Assembly (NCBI GenBank): GCA_947503715.1
Contig: CANNER010000003.1
Span: forward strand, 434,001 to 498,000
Length of the DNA stretch: 64,000 nucleotides
Source of the DNA: an uncultured Caulobacterales bacterium
Lineage (GTDB): Bacteria > Pseudomonadota > Alphaproteobacteria > Caulobacterales > Maricaulaceae
Reading direction: 5' to 3'
Shown here: in pieces, positions 1-8,401 of the stretch
How the letters are laid out: the number at the start of each line of letters is the position of its first letter
How positions within the stretch are numbered: position 1 is the first letter of the stretch
The notes under the pieces: model-generated
The model's database searches: none
Told to the model about the DNA's origin: nothing
Seen by the model: only the letters and a program-made list of their open reading frames with translations
Made by a program: the position numbers and the translations under genes

Positions 1-1
1 C

Positions 2-601
2 CTTGCGCAAGACGGTGATATGGCGCTTCTCATGGCGGAAGAACGCGTGCCGGATCTTATCCTACTTGACTGGATGTTACCCAAGCTCTCCGGCGTGGAA
101 GTTGCCCGTCGTCTCCGCCGAAAAGACGCGACGAAAGATGTCCCCATTATTATGCTCTCTGCGCGTGGTGAAGAGGATGACCGTGTGACCGGGCTTGATA
201 TTGGCGCGGATGATTATCTCGTAAAACCCTTTTCCATGCCGGAACTCTTCGCCCGCATCCGCGCGTTACTTCGCCGGACGCAAGCCAATGTTTTGTCTGA
301 CGCCGTTGTTGTCGGAGACCTGGAAATTGATACTAAGGCCCATAGAGTGGCCCGCGCGGGTGAGGACATTCATCTCGGACCGACTGAGTTTCGTCTTTTG
401 GAACATTTCATGCGCCGCCCCGGGCAGGTTTTCTCCCGCGAACAACTGTTGGATGCCGTATGGGGGCATGACGTTTATGTCGAAGTACGAACCGTCGATG
501 TTCACATCGGGCGCCTTCGTAAGGCCCTAAAGATGAAGGATCGAAAAGATCCTATTCGGACCGTTCGCTCCGCCGGATATGCTTTACGCGTTGAGAGTTG
601 A
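2..601 (+). CDS. phoB: Phosphate regulon response regulator PhoB (5' truncated)
   Basis: OmpR/PhoB-type two-component response regulator that activates phosphate-starvation genes when phosphorylated by PhoR. The frame is open to the left edge of the window, so about 30 N-terminal residues with the first acidic pocket are missing. Visible parts are the phosphoacceptor Asp in LLDWM (residue 23 of the fragment), the switch Lys in LVKPF, and a complete C-terminal winged helix with GPTEFRLL and the RTVDVHIGRLRKAL recognition region. The LLDWMLP block and the ending GYALR are typical of PhoB rather than other OmpR-family members. The usual pst/phoU neighbours would lie upstream, outside the window. 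A less specific OmpR-family regulator is the only alternative. Confidence 0.88.
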   Translation, partial: LAQDGDMALLMAEERVPDLILLDWMLPKLSGVEVARRLRRKDATKDVPIIMLSARGEEDDRVTGLDIGADDYLVKPFSMPELFARIRALLRRTQANVLSDAVVVGDLEIDTKAHRVARAGEDIHLGPTEFRLLEHFMRRPGQVFSREQLLDAVWGHDVYVEVRTVDVHIGRLRKALKMKDRKDPIRTVRSAGYALRVES

Positions 602-694
602 CAGTAGCCCGTCCTTGCCCTTTCTCTGATAGGCGATTAAGGCGCGGCGAAACGTGCCGTCCCCGTGTCGGCGTAGAGACTTTCGGTACCCGCT

Positions 695-2407
695 ATGATC
701 CGCTCCACATTGTCCAACTTCGCCGATGCGATTGCCATTCCGGCCCGCAAACGGTCCGGCCCGCTCAAATTCACGCCTAACCGGATCAAGGTCGAAGTCC
801 TCGCCGGATTAACGGTGGCCCTCGCCCTCGTACCCGAAGCTGTCGCCTTTGCCTTTGTCGCGGGTGTCGAGCCGCTCGTTGGTCTCTATGCCGCCTTTAT
901 CGTCGGCCTCATCACGGCTGTGATGGGCGGACGCCCGGGTATGATTTCCGGCGCAACCGGCGCCCTCGCCGTCGTCATGGTCGCGCTCGTCGCGGATCAT
1001 GGACCGGAATATCTGTTCGCAACGGTTATCCTTATGGGTATTTTGCAGATCGGCGCGGGTGTATTTAAACTGGGCAAATTTATACGTCTCGTCCCGCATC
1101 CGGTGATGTTGGGCTTTGTAAACGGCCTCGCTATCGTGATTTTCATGGCACAGTTGAGCCAATTCCAGTCCGAGCCGCCCGTCCGTATTCCGGGTGAGCA
1201 TTACGGGCCATTCCACATTTTGACGGGCACATGGTTGGCAGGCCCGCAAATGTTCCTGATGCTGGGGCTCGTCGCCCTCACAATGTTCCTGATCTGGGTC
1301 ACCCCCAAGATCACAAATGCCGTGCCGGCACCGCTGGTCGGGATTGGTATCGTTGCAGCCATTGTTATTGGGTTCAATATTGATGTCCAAACCGTTGGCG
1401 ACCTTGCCTCGATCAAAGGCGGTCTTCCAAGCTTCCATATTCCGTTCACGACATCGGCCGAGCCCGTTTTTGGCAACTTCGCTTGGACAGGGAGTGAGTC
1501 TGGCCTTGCACCGCTTGCGCCTCTGAATTGGGAAACCTTTGAAATCATCTTCCCCTATGCGCTTATCCTTGCCGCGATTGGTCTGATCGAGAGTTTGCTG
1601 ACCCTCAATCTCGTTGGCGAAATTAAGGAAGAGCGCGGCGGCGCATCGCAGGAATGTGTAGCGCAAGGCGTGGCGAATACGGTAACAGGCGTCTTTGGCG
1701 GCATGGGCGGTTGCGCCATGATCGGCCAGTCTATGATCAATATTAAGTCCGGCGCACGCACGCGATTATCCGGTATCACGGCAGCCCTCTGCTTGCTCGC
1801 GTTCATCCTTTTCGGATCCGGCATCATCGAACGCATTCCCTTGGCTGCACTTGTCGGAGTCATGTTCATGGTCGTGATCGGCACCTTTGCGTGGCAATCT
1901 TTCACCATCATGCGCCGCATCCCGTGGATTGATGCGATTGTCATCGTTATCGTCACACTTGTAACTGTCTGGCATGACCTCGCCGTCGCCGTCGTTGTCG
2001 GCGTGATTATCAGCGCCCTAGCCTATGCTTGGAACGCCGCCCGCCGGATTGATGCGGATACCGAAATGGAAGGTGAAGCGAAGGTTTATAAAATCGAAGG
2101 CCCGCTCTTTTTCGGCTCTATTGAAGGGTTTAACGAACTCTTCGATGTGAAAAACGACCCTGACGCCGTCATCATTGATTTCGCCGATAGTCGTGTAGTG
2201 GACCAATCCGCACTACAAGCGATTGAAGGCCTCGCCGCGCGCTACACGCAGGCGGGCAAGTCCATTAGCCTCCGCCATCTGACCCGCGATTGTCACAAGC
2301 TCCTCAACCGTGCCGGACAATTAATTGTCGATAGTGATGACGACCCTGAATATGAAATCGCAACAGATTACAGCGTGGTGACGGGGGCCTTTGGCGGCGG
2401 GCATTAG
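695..2407 (+). CDS. SulP-family anion transporter with STAS domain
   Basis: Inner-membrane SLC26/SulP transporter of 570 aa, the usual size for the family. The N-terminal part (about residues 25-430) is a dense run of membrane helices including the family block ALALVPEAVAFAFVAGV, close to the SulP signature. The C-terminal 110 residues form a cytoplasmic STAS domain with the typical IIDFADSRVVDQSA segment. Substrates of bacterial SulP proteins include sulfate, bicarbonate and dicarboxylates; the sequence alone does not decide. It follows phoB by 93 bp, but I see nothing phosphate-specific in it. The start is the first ATG of the frame; no clear Shine-Dalgarno sequence precedes it. Confidence 0.9.
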   Translation: MIRSTLSNFADAIAIPARKRSGPLKFTPNRIKVEVLAGLTVALALVPEAVAFAFVAGVEPLVGLYAAFIVGLITAVMGGRPGMISGATGALAVVMVALVADHGPEYLFATVILMGILQIGAGVFKLGKFIRLVPHPVMLGFVNGLAIVIFMAQLSQFQSEPPVRIPGEHYGPFHILTGTWLAGPQMFLMLGLVALTMFLIWVTPKITNAVPAPLVGIGIVAAIVIGFNIDVQTVGDLASIKGGLPSFHIPFTTSAEPVFGNFAWTGSESGLAPLAPLNWETFEIIFPYALILAAIGLIESLLTLNLVGEIKEERGGASQECVAQGVANTVTGVFGGMGGCAMIGQSMINIKSGARTRLSGITAALCLLAFILFGSGIIERIPLAALVGVMFMVVIGTFAWQSFTIMRRIPWIDAIVIVIVTLVTVWHDLAVAVVVGVIISALAYAWNAARRIDADTEMEGEAKVYKIEGPLFFGSIEGFNELFDVKNDPDAVIIDFADSRVVDQSALQAIEGLAARYTQAGKSISLRHLTRDCHKLLNRAGQLIVDSDDDPEYEIATDYSVVTGAFGGGH

Positions 2408-2485
2408 TCACGCCATAGTCATCGCGAAAGACTTGCCGCCTTCCGCTCAAGCGCATAGCGTCCTCTTAGATATTGGGAGAGACCT

Positions 2486-3367
2486 ATGTGCGATGATATT
2501 ACCGAACTCGAGAACCAAGGCTTTTACGAAAAACGACTGACACGCCGCGATTTTAGCCTGCTCGCAGGCGGCGCGGCGATCTCCCTCGCCTTCGCAGGTT
2601 GCGCGCCGGGTGAAGCTTCGGCAGGTATCACCGAATCCGATGTTATGATTGAGACGCCTGATGGTGTAGCAGACGCATATTTCGCGCACCCGTCTACAGG
2701 CGCGCATGCCGCGATCCTTATCTGGCCAGACATTGTTAGCTTGCGTCCTGCGTTCAAGATGATTGCGAAACGACTGGCGGGCGACGGTTATGCCGCTCTT
2801 GTCGTCAACCCCTATTACCGCGATGCCAGGGCCCCCTTCGTCGAGCCGGGACAGACGTTCCGCGACCCGGCCGTACGCGAAGTCGTTGTGCCTTATCGAC
2901 GGAACTTATCCCAAGCCACAAACCGTACCGACGCCCGTGCCTTTATCGACTGGTTGGATGCGCAAGACGCCGTGGATAAGACGAAGGGTATTGGCACAAC
3001 AGGTTATTGCATGGGTGGCCCCATCACGATGCTCACCGCACATGAGCGGTCAGATCGGGTTCGCGCCGGCGCAAGTTTTCATGGCGGCGGACTGAATACG
3101 GACAAGCCTGATAGCCCGCACCTCCTCATCCCGGAGATGAATGCCGACTATCTGATCGCGATTGCCGAGAATGATGACGAGCGTAATCCTGAAAGCAAAA
3201 CGATCTTAAAAGAAGCCTTCGCCGCAACGGATAATTCCGCCGAAATCGAAGTCTACGCAGGCACGCAACATGGTTGGTGCCCGCCGGACAGCGCGGTTTA
3301 CGATGAAGCGGCAGCGGATAAAGCTTGGGCGCGGAAATTAGCGTTGTTAAAGACAGCGCTGGCTTAA
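2486..3367 (+). CDS. Exported dienelactone hydrolase family protein
   Basis: Alpha/beta hydrolase of the dienelactone hydrolase family, 293 aa. Residues 18-45 contain a twin-arginine-type export signal (TRRDF followed by a hydrophobic stretch and AGCAPG), so the protein is probably periplasmic and perhaps lipid-anchored. The catalytic nucleophile is the Cys of GYCMGG, as in classical dienelactone hydrolases rather than Ser esterases. The His lies in GTQHGW near the C-terminus and an Asp is available in the preceding IAENDD segment. Family members open lactones or act as carboxylesterases; the substrate here is unknown. It converges on the thiolase gene with a 4-bp overlap. Confidence 0.85.
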   Translation: MCDDITELENQGFYEKRLTRRDFSLLAGGAAISLAFAGCAPGEASAGITESDVMIETPDGVADAYFAHPSTGAHAAILIWPDIVSLRPAFKMIAKRLAGDGYAALVVNPYYRDARAPFVEPGQTFRDPAVREVVVPYRRNLSQATNRTDARAFIDWLDAQDAVDKTKGIGTTGYCMGGPITMLTAHERSDRVRAGASFHGGGLNTDKPDSPHLLIPEMNADYLIAIAENDDERNPESKTILKEAFAATDNSAEIEVYAGTQHGWCPPDSAVYDEAAADKAWARKLALLKTALA

Positions 3368-4554
3368 TCCCGCCGCAAACAGACCGCCGTCGCTTCACCA
3401 CCACCAATACAGAGGCTCGCGACACCTGTCTTCGCGTCACGCTTTTCCATCTCCGCAATTAGCGTTGCCATGATCCGCGCACCTGATGCACCGATGGGAT
3501 GGCCGAGAACGCAACCGCCGCCATTCACGTTCACAATATCATGGTCGAGGCCGAGCTCCTGCATGGCGATCATGGGGACGACGGCGAAGGCTTCGTTGAT
3601 TTCCCAGAGTTCAACTTCCGACGCATCCCAATCGGCGCGTTTTAGTGCTTTTTTGATGGCGTGGACGGGAGCCGTTGTGAAATAGGCGGGTTCATGCGCG
3701 TGAGCGGCATGGGAGACGATTTCGGCGAGGACTTTATGTCCGCCCTCTTCCGCTTGAGACTTGCGCATCAGAACCAGTGCGGCCGCACCGTCATTAATCG
3801 AACTCGCATTGGCGGCGGTAACGGTGCCCTCTTTGTTAAAGACAGGACGCAAAGTTGGAATTTTTTCAGGGCGGGCATTGGATGGCCCTTCATCTTTCTC
3901 GACAACGACATCGCCTTTGCGACCTTTCACAGTCACAGAGGTCAACTCGCGGTCGAATTTACCTTCTGTTTCGGCGGCTTGCGCGCGGCGGACGGACTCT
4001 ATCGCATAAGCATCCTGTTGCTCGCGCGTAAACTGATATTCACCCGCAATCATATCGGCAAAGACGCCCATAGCGCCGCCCGCATAGGCATCCGTCAAAC
4101 CATCATGCATCATGGAATCGACAACCTGCTGGTTACCCATGCGCATGCCGCCCCGCGCTTTTGGAAGGAGGTATGGCGCGTTCGTCATGCTCTCCATACC
4201 GCCCGCCACGGCAATATTAACAGAGCCTGCTTTGATGGCATCATGCGCCATTATTGCGGCCTGCATGCCGGAACCGCACATCTTATTCACGGTTGTCGCT
4301 TCCGCTGACATTGGCAAGTCAGCGCCCAAAGCTGCTTGACGCGCAGGCGCTTGGCCTTGTCCGGCGGGCAAGACGCAGCCCATTAGGACTTGGTCAATGT
4401 TGTCGCCGTCAACCTTTGCCTCAACCATGGCCGCCTTGATGGCGGCAGAACCCAATTCAGGTGCGGTCATAGAAGAGAACGCGCCTTGGAACGCGCCCAT
4501 CGGCGTGCGGGCGAGGCCGACAATAACAACGGCGTCAGGATTGGATGTGGTCAT
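3364..4554 (-). CDS. Acetyl-CoA acetyltransferase (thiolase)
   Basis: Thiolase of 396 aa, which condenses two acetyl-CoA to acetoacetyl-CoA or cleaves 3-ketoacyl-CoA. All catalytic elements are visible: acyl-accepting Cys in NKMCGSGMQA (about residue 92), NEAF near residue 320, His in GHPIGASG and the second Cys in LCIGGGEA near the C-terminus. Length and motif spacing fit the biosynthetic AtoB/PhaA subgroup better than FadA, but no phaB or beta-oxidation gene is adjacent, so the pathway stays open. Its start overlaps the upstream small membrane-protein gene by 4 bp (ATGA), suggesting translational coupling. Confidence 0.9.
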   Translation of the reverse strand: MTTSNPDAVVIVGLARTPMGAFQGAFSSMTAPELGSAAIKAAMVEAKVDGDNIDQVLMGCVLPAGQGQAPARQAALGADLPMSAEATTVNKMCGSGMQAAIMAHDAIKAGSVNIAVAGGMESMTNAPYLLPKARGGMRMGNQQVVDSMMHDGLTDAYAGGAMGVFADMIAGEYQFTREQQDAYAIESVRRAQAAETEGKFDRELTSVTVKGRKGDVVVEKDEGPSNARPEKIPTLRPVFNKEGTVTAANASSINDGAAALVLMRKSQAEEGGHKVLAEIVSHAAHAHEPAYFTTAPVHAIKKALKRADWDASEVELWEINEAFAVVPMIAMQELGLDHDIVNVNGGGCVLGHPIGASGARIMATLIAEMEKRDAKTGVASLCIGGGEATAVCLRRD

Positions 4555-4736
4555 GAGGAGTCTTTCGTATCGCTATTGGGCATTTCTTTATCACGCGCGG
4601 CCTGTTCGGCATCGAGTTGCGCAATTTTTCTTTGAACACGGTCGAGTTTGGCGTTGCGGGCCTTCCCGTTATCCATGACTTTGTAAATGCCCGCAATGAG
4701 CAGGCCGACGCCAAAAATTACGATGAACATCAGCAT
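4551..4736 (-). CDS. Small single-TM membrane protein, hypothetical
   Basis: A 61-aa protein with one N-terminal membrane helix (about residues 2-19) followed by a charged, probably helical cytoplasmic tail rich in Lys, Arg, Glu and Gln. I do not recognise a family. Its stop overlaps the thiolase start by 4 bp (ATGA), the main argument that it is a real, translated gene in the same operon. A second small protein of the same design (TM helix plus charged tail) lies just upstream on the same strand. Confidence 0.6.
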   Translation of the reverse strand: MLMFIVIFGVGLLIAGIYKVMDNGKARNAKLDRVQRKIAQLDAEQAARDKEMPNSDTKDSS

Positions 4737-4799
4737 TTGCGAGCGTTACCATGCAGACCCGCATCTGCAAAGCCGCCAAAATAGTTCGACTTTAGAATA

Positions 4800-4997
4800 T
4801 CAATCTGTCTTGGACTTAGCCGCTTCCGCTTCTGCCCGACGTTTAGCCGCCAAGACCGCGCGTTTGCGTTCAACTTCTGCTTTCTTCTGTTTTGTCAGCG
4901 ACTGCGAACCGCTGGATTTTATAAATAAAAACACAAAGATTATGGCAAGAACGCCGACGATAATAAAGGTTGTTGTATCATTCATGGTTGGCTCCAT
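4800..4997 (-). CDS. Small single-TM protein with charged tail, hypothetical
   Basis: A 65-aa protein with one membrane helix (about residues 10-26) and a C-terminal tail of alternating Lys/Arg/Ala/Glu that looks like a continuous amphipathic helix. It has no catalytic motif and I do not recognise a family. The dodecin terminator (4997-5030) ends right at its start codon, so it should have its own promoter or depend on read-through. An internal ATG five codons in (MNDTT) is an alternative start. Confidence 0.55.
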   Translation of the reverse strand: MEPTMNDTTTFIIVGVLAIIFVFLFIKSSGSQSLTKQKKAEVERKRAVLAAKRRAEAEAAKSKTD

Positions 4998-5030
4998 AAA
5001 AAAGGACTGCCCTTTTTACGTGGCAGTCCC
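4997..5030 (-). terminator. Rho-independent terminator after dodecin gene
   Basis: Eight-bp perfect stem (GGACTGCC at 5004-5011, GGCAGTCC at 5022-5029) followed on the minus strand by a run of seven bases that are all T except for the ending A. It lies 25 bp downstream of the dodecin stop codon. Confidence 0.8.
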
Positions 5031-5054
5031 AAAATCGTTTTCAAGTGATGAGGC

Positions 5055-5255
5055 TTAGTCGACTTGGAATGTGATCTTCACATTCACGCGATATTTCGCA
5101 ATTTTGTCATCATCAATTTGTGTCGACATCTCGTTGATATAGGCGGATTTGATATTCTTAACAGTTTTTGCTGTACGCGTGACGGCGTTCTGTACAGCGT
5201 CTTCAAATGATTTCGTACTATCGCTCAGCACTTCGATTGTTTTCATAACGGCCAT
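5055..5255 (-). CDS. Dodecin family flavin-binding protein
   Basis: A 66-aa protein matching dodecin in length and pattern: strand KTIEVLS, a helix with SFEDAVQNAV, then a strand with KNIKSAYINEM and a final strand YRVNVKITFQV. Dodecins form hollow dodecamers that bind and store riboflavin or FMN in the cytosol. This gene has its own terminator and a strong ribosome-binding site (AAGAAAGGAAT) upstream of the ATG, so it is probably monocistronic. The position of the flavin-stacking aromatic (Trp in the archaeal dodecin) is not obvious here, so which flavin it binds is open. Confidence 0.85.
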   Translation of the reverse strand: MAVMKTIEVLSDSTKSFEDAVQNAVTRTAKTVKNIKSAYINEMSTQIDDDKIAKYRVNVKITFQVD

Positions 5256-5334
5256 GATAAATTCCTTTCTTTATAATGGAATGGAAAGGTAGGGCAGTCG
5301 CGCTGACAAGACCAGTGAAGGTCTTGTAATCCAA

Positions 5335-6489
5335 TTACCCCGTCTTGGTAATCCAGCCTCCGCCAAGTGTTCGCGCCGCATCATTGCGGTCTTCATAAAA
5401 AACGCAGGCCTGTCCCGGCGACAGTCCAATATCCGGTTCATCCAGCACAACTGTCATTTCATTACCGATAAGCTTTAGGTGCGCAGGTGCAGGCGGACGC
5501 GTGGAGCGGACCTTCACGCGGATAGCCTGTCCGTCCAGATGCGCGCCAAACACGCCCTCACCCAGCCAGTTGATCTCTTCCAGCCACAGCGTATCGCGTT
5601 CCAGCGCGGAGCGCGGCCCGACGACGACCTGTCCCTTATCAGCCTCAATCCCGATGACAAATAAGGGCTCCGTCCCAGTATCATCCCCAAGGCCAAGACC
5701 GCGCCGCTGACCAATCGTGTAATACATGACGCCGCGATGCCGGCCCAGCACACGCCCATCCATGTGCACAATGTCTCCGGGCTGCGCGGCATGAGGTCTG
5801 ATCTTCTCAATCACGTCCGTATATTTTCCGGTCGGCACAAAGCAGATATCCTGACTGTCCGGCTTGGCGGCGACATTCAGACCCATCTCTACGGCCATCT
5901 CCCGCGTCTCGGACTTATCCAGATGTCCCAGCGGGAAGCGCAGGAAATCAAGCTGTTCCGGCGTCGTCGTGAACAAGAAATAGGACTGGTCCTTGCCCCC
6001 ATCATGCGCACGGTGGAGTTCCGGCCCATTCGGACCCTCGACCCGTTTGATATAATGTCCCGTCGCCATGCAGTCGGCGCCGAGGTCTCGCGCGACCTGC
6101 AGGAGGTCCACAAATTTCACCGTCTGGTTACAGCGTACGCAGGGAATGGGAGTCGCGCCCTTCAAATAGGTATCAGCGAAGTCCTCGATCACCTGCTCAC
6201 GAAAATTGCTCTCATAATCGAGCACGTAATGTGGAAAGCCCATTTCCTCGGCCACGCGTTTGGCATCATAGATGTCTTGCCCCGCACAACAGGCTTTGGC
6301 TTTCTTAATCGCCGCGCCATGATCATAGAGCTGTAGCGTGACACCGATAACGTCATAGCCCTCTTTCGCAAGCATCGCCGCACAGACGGAGGAATCCACG
6401 CCGCCACTCATCGCGACAACAACACGTGTTTCGGCCTCAGATTTCGTAAATCCGAGCGAATTTTTCTGTTTTATTTGCGTTTCGGCCAT
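5335..6489 (-). CDS. mnmA: tRNA-specific 2-thiouridylase MnmA
   Basis: Cytosolic enzyme that thiolates U34 of Lys, Glu and Gln tRNAs, taking sulfur from the IscS relay. The 384-aa sequence has the PP-loop ATP-pyrophosphatase motif SGGVDSSV near residue 30, the nucleophile Cys in PCVRCN and the second catalytic Cys in DSQDICFV, plus a C-terminal beta-barrel. About 20 extra residues precede the core. It is transcribed away from sciP across a 302-bp region, so the two genes share their upstream DNA. Confidence 0.95.
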   Translation of the reverse strand: MAETQIKQKNSLGFTKSEAETRVVVAMSGGVDSSVCAAMLAKEGYDVIGVTLQLYDHGAAIKKAKACCAGQDIYDAKRVAEEMGFPHYVLDYESNFREQVIEDFADTYLKGATPIPCVRCNQTVKFVDLLQVARDLGADCMATGHYIKRVEGPNGPELHRAHDGGKDQSYFLFTTTPEQLDFLRFPLGHLDKSETREMAVEMGLNVAAKPDSQDICFVPTGKYTDVIEKIRPHAAQPGDIVHMDGRVLGRHRGVMYYTIGQRRGLGLGDDTGTEPLFVIGIEADKGQVVVGPRSALERDTLWLEEINWLGEGVFGAHLDGQAIRVKVRSTRPPAPAHLKLIGNEMTVVLDEPDIGLSPGQACVFYEDRNDAARTLGGGWITKTG

Positions 6490-6624
6490 GGATTCTAAAT
6501 TTTTTTCAACAAATCTTCGAAAAGTTCAGGGGCCATATAGGGGCGAGTCTGTTTCAAGTCGAGACAGGCACTGTGTGTGGGCCGCGACAAAAGACTCAAT
6601 AGAATCAATTCGGTGGCGAGTCGT

Positions 6625-6640
6625 GTAAACCATTATTAAC
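6625..6640 (+). promoter_or_regulatory. CtrA box candidate upstream of sciP
   Basis: GTAA-N7-TTAAC, one mismatch from the Caulobacter CtrA consensus TTAA-N7-TTAAC, about 150 bp upstream of the sciP start. In Caulobacter sciP is directly activated by CtrA, so a site here is expected; binding itself is inferred. Confidence 0.5.
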
Positions 6641-6702
6641 GATAAACCTGATTCCGTTAACCTTCGTAAACGATTGTTTCTTAACGATTTTTGAGGGCCT
6701 CC

Positions 6703-6718
6703 TTAAGTTTTCTTTAGG
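6703..6718 (+). promoter_or_regulatory. Second, weaker CtrA box candidate upstream of sciP
   Basis: TTAA-N7-TTAGG, with a perfect first half and a second half differing at the last two positions, about 75 bp before the sciP ATG. A third imperfect pair lies near 6657-6671 (TTAA-N6-TAAAC). Confidence 0.4.
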
Positions 6719-6791
6719 TGTTCACCCCTACGAATGAAGTCAACGAGAAACAGGTTCGCAGTGGGGCGGATCACAAAACAGGCACAAGAGA

Positions 6792-7064
6792 ATGCAAGAC
6801 CGCAAGATCAAACGCGAAAACGTCGTCATCGGCCCCGAAGGTACGCCCCTCACATTGGCTGACCTCCCCAAACCCAATACAGTTCGGTGGGTCATCCGCC
6901 GTAAAGCTGAAGTCGTCGCCGCCGTACGGGGTGGATTACTGACACTGGATGGCGCGCTGGAACGTTACGGCCTTTCGGCTGAAGAGTTTATGGCTTGGCA
7001 ACGTAGTATCGAAAGCCACGGCATTGCCGGACTTCGCACAACGCGCGTGCAACAATACCGCTAA
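6792..7064 (+). CDS. sciP: CtrA inhibitor SciP (DUF1153)
   Basis: Small cytosolic DNA-binding protein of 90 aa. In Caulobacter, SciP accumulates in swarmer cells and blocks CtrA-dependent transcription, closing the cell-cycle circuit. The diagnostic DUF1153 core is intact: an N-terminal GPEG-PLTLADLP segment, then KPNTVRWVIRRKAEVVAAV, then a helix-turn-helix with ERYGLSAEEF and the C-terminal GLRTTRVQQYR. Length matches the family. It sits alone between divergent mnmA and convergent arsH, with CtrA-like boxes and GANTC sites upstream. Its target regulator ctrA lies 14 kb away in the same window. Confidence 0.93.
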   Translation: MQDRKIKRENVVIGPEGTPLTLADLPKPNTVRWVIRRKAEVVAAVRGGLLTLDGALERYGLSAEEFMAWQRSIESHGIAGLRTTRVQQYR

Positions 7065-7117
7065 GATTTATCTCACCGCCTAAGCGATGTGGGGGGCCGT
7101 TCCGAGAGGAGCGGCTT

Positions 7118-7858
7118 TTATTTTGCCTGATTGACGCGTCTAGATAATTGTTCACGGGTTTCGACACGCTCGCTATAGCGGTCCACCAGATAGGCGGCGC
7201 GGTCGCGTGTCAGTAGTGTAAACTTTGTCAATTCCTCCATCACATCCACCATGCGGTTATAGTAAGGCGACGGTTTCATCCGTCCCGCTTCATCGAATTC
7301 ATTCCACGCTTTGGCGACAGAGGACTGGTTCGGAATCGTAATCAGGCGCATCCAACGGCCCAGTATTCTCAATTGATTGACCGTATTAAAACTCTGCGAT
7401 CCACCACAAATTTGCATGACAGCTAATGTCTTTCCCTGTGTAGGCCGCACGCCTCCAATAGGCGCGAGGGGTATCCAGTCGATTTGAGATTTCATGATCC
7501 CCGTCATGGCGCCGTGACGTTCGGGTGAACACCAGACCATACCCTCCGACCACATGACAGCCTCCCGCAATTCCACGACCTTCGGATGATCCACACCATG
7601 TTCATTCGCACGGTCATCATCGGGGAGCGGCAATCCGCTCGGGTCGAAAACCCGGGTCTCGCAGCCTAGCTTTTGCAGAATACGCGCCGCCTCCTCATTC
7701 ATCAGACGAGAAAAGGACCGCTCTCTTAGGGAGCCGTGTAGAAGGAGAATGCGCGGTTTATGATCTGACAGGCTTGGCGTCAGTAAAGCCGCCCGATTGA
7801 TAACCTTTAGACTGCCCTCATCCAGCGCAGGACAATCATCCGACATGTCGCGTGCCAT
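7118..7858 (-). CDS. arsH: ArsH family NADPH-dependent FMN reductase
   Basis: Flavoprotein of the flavodoxin-like ArsH group, 246 aa. ArsH proteins oxidise trivalent organoarsenicals or reduce quinones and azo dyes using NADPH and FMN. The FMN-binding loop [11 protein letters not shown] (about residue 41) and the conserved [15 protein letters not shown] segment are clear, as are [10 protein letters not shown] and the ending ERVETREQL. The first 35 residues are longer than in flavodoxin-fold relatives, as usual in ArsH. Its start lies 23 bp inside the end of arsC, so the two are co-transcribed. No arsB/acr3 or arsR is visible nearby. Confidence 0.9.
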   Translation of the reverse strand: MARDMSDDCPALDEGSLKVINRAALLTPSLSDHKPRILLLHGSLRERSFSRLMNEEAARILQKLGCETRVFDPSGLPLPDDDRANEHGVDHPKVVELREAVMWSEGMVWCSPERHGAMTGIMKSQIDWIPLAPIGGVRPTQGKTLAVMQICGGSQSFNTVNQLRILGRWMRLITIPNQSSVAKAWNEFDEAGRMKPSPYYNRMVDVMEELTKFTLLTRDRAAYLVDRYSERVETREQLSRRVNQAK

Positions 7859-8258
7859 CTGGATTTATGATGCAGCCGCCATCTTCCTTATAGAATGGTC
7901 CGTCTGGTAATGTCTCCAAGAGGTCGAGAACAGCCTCACTTGGGCGGCAGAGGCGGACGCCTTTCGGGCAGCAGACGATTGGGCGGTTCACGAGGACGGG
8001 ATGTTCCAACATGGCGGAGAGCAATGTTTCGTCATCAATTCCGTCTTGCAAAAGGCCCAATTCTTTCGCTGGGGATTTTGTTTCTCGCAAAGCCTTACGC
8101 GGGGTCAGGTCCGCGGCGGCGAAGAGTGCGAGGAGCTGTGGTCGTGTCCAGCCTTCGCTCAGGTAATCAATCACTACATGAGGCTCCCCGCTGGCCTCTA
8201 TGAGGGCGAGAACATTGCGCGACGTGCCGCAGGCCGGATTGTGATGAATAACGATCAT
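7836..8258 (-). CDS. arsC: Arsenate reductase, glutaredoxin-coupled (ArsC)
   Basis: Arsenate reductase of the Spx/ArsC thioredoxin-fold family, 140 aa. It reduces As(V) to As(III) using glutathione and glutaredoxin. The active-site block [10 protein letters not shown] places the catalytic Cys at residue 10, and the basic residue of the second arsenate-contact block is in the [16 protein letters not shown] segment. The Cys pair in IVCCPKG is unusual: most ArsC proteins have a single non-Cys pair there. It heads an arsC-arsH operon; the gene products overlap by 23 bp. Confidence 0.9.
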   Translation of the reverse strand: MIVIHHNPACGTSRNVLALIEASGEPHVVIDYLSEGWTRPQLLALFAAADLTPRKALRETKSPAKELGLLQDGIDDETLLSAMLEHPVLVNRPIVCCPKGVRLCRPSEAVLDLLETLPDGPFYKEDGGCIINPDGTRHVG

Positions 8259-8302
8259 GAGGCCTCATACTCAGGTTGAAGCATCTCTGTCTACAGCGCA
8301 TG

Positions 8303-8330
8303 AAAAAGCCGCCCTCAGATGAGGACGGCT
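8303..8330 (-). terminator. Terminator downstream of aceA
   Basis: Stem GCCGTCCTC / GAGGGCGGC (one G-U pair) with a 4-nt loop, followed on the minus strand by TTTTT. It lies about 75 bp past the aceA stop and ends the aceBA transcript before arsC. Confidence 0.75.
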
Positions 8331-8401
8331 TAGGGCTAGAACCCCAGTCACCAAACATTGCGTAATCTTGGGCTACGTCAACCGTTTGGCATCCGCGTCA
8401 T

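Larger units (their letters stand above)
6490..6791. promoter_or_regulatory. Shared mnmA / sciP upstream region with GANTC and CtrA-like sites
   Basis: This 302-bp gene-free stretch holds five TTAA elements and four GANTC sites (6545-6549 GAGTC, 6593-6597 GACTC, 6602-6606 GAATC, 6650-6654 GATTC). In Caulobacter-like bacteria GANTC is the CcrM methylation site and TTAA-N7-TTAAC the CtrA box, and both sites at a promoter mean cell-cycle control. Most signals lie in the half nearer sciP. Confidence 0.6.

Noticed and set aside
1201-1956. Long minus-strand ORFs within the SulP gene and similar antisense ORFs elsewhere
   Set aside because: They are shadows of real genes caused by high GC content and have Asp/His/Arg-rich composition without motifs or ribosome-binding sites.
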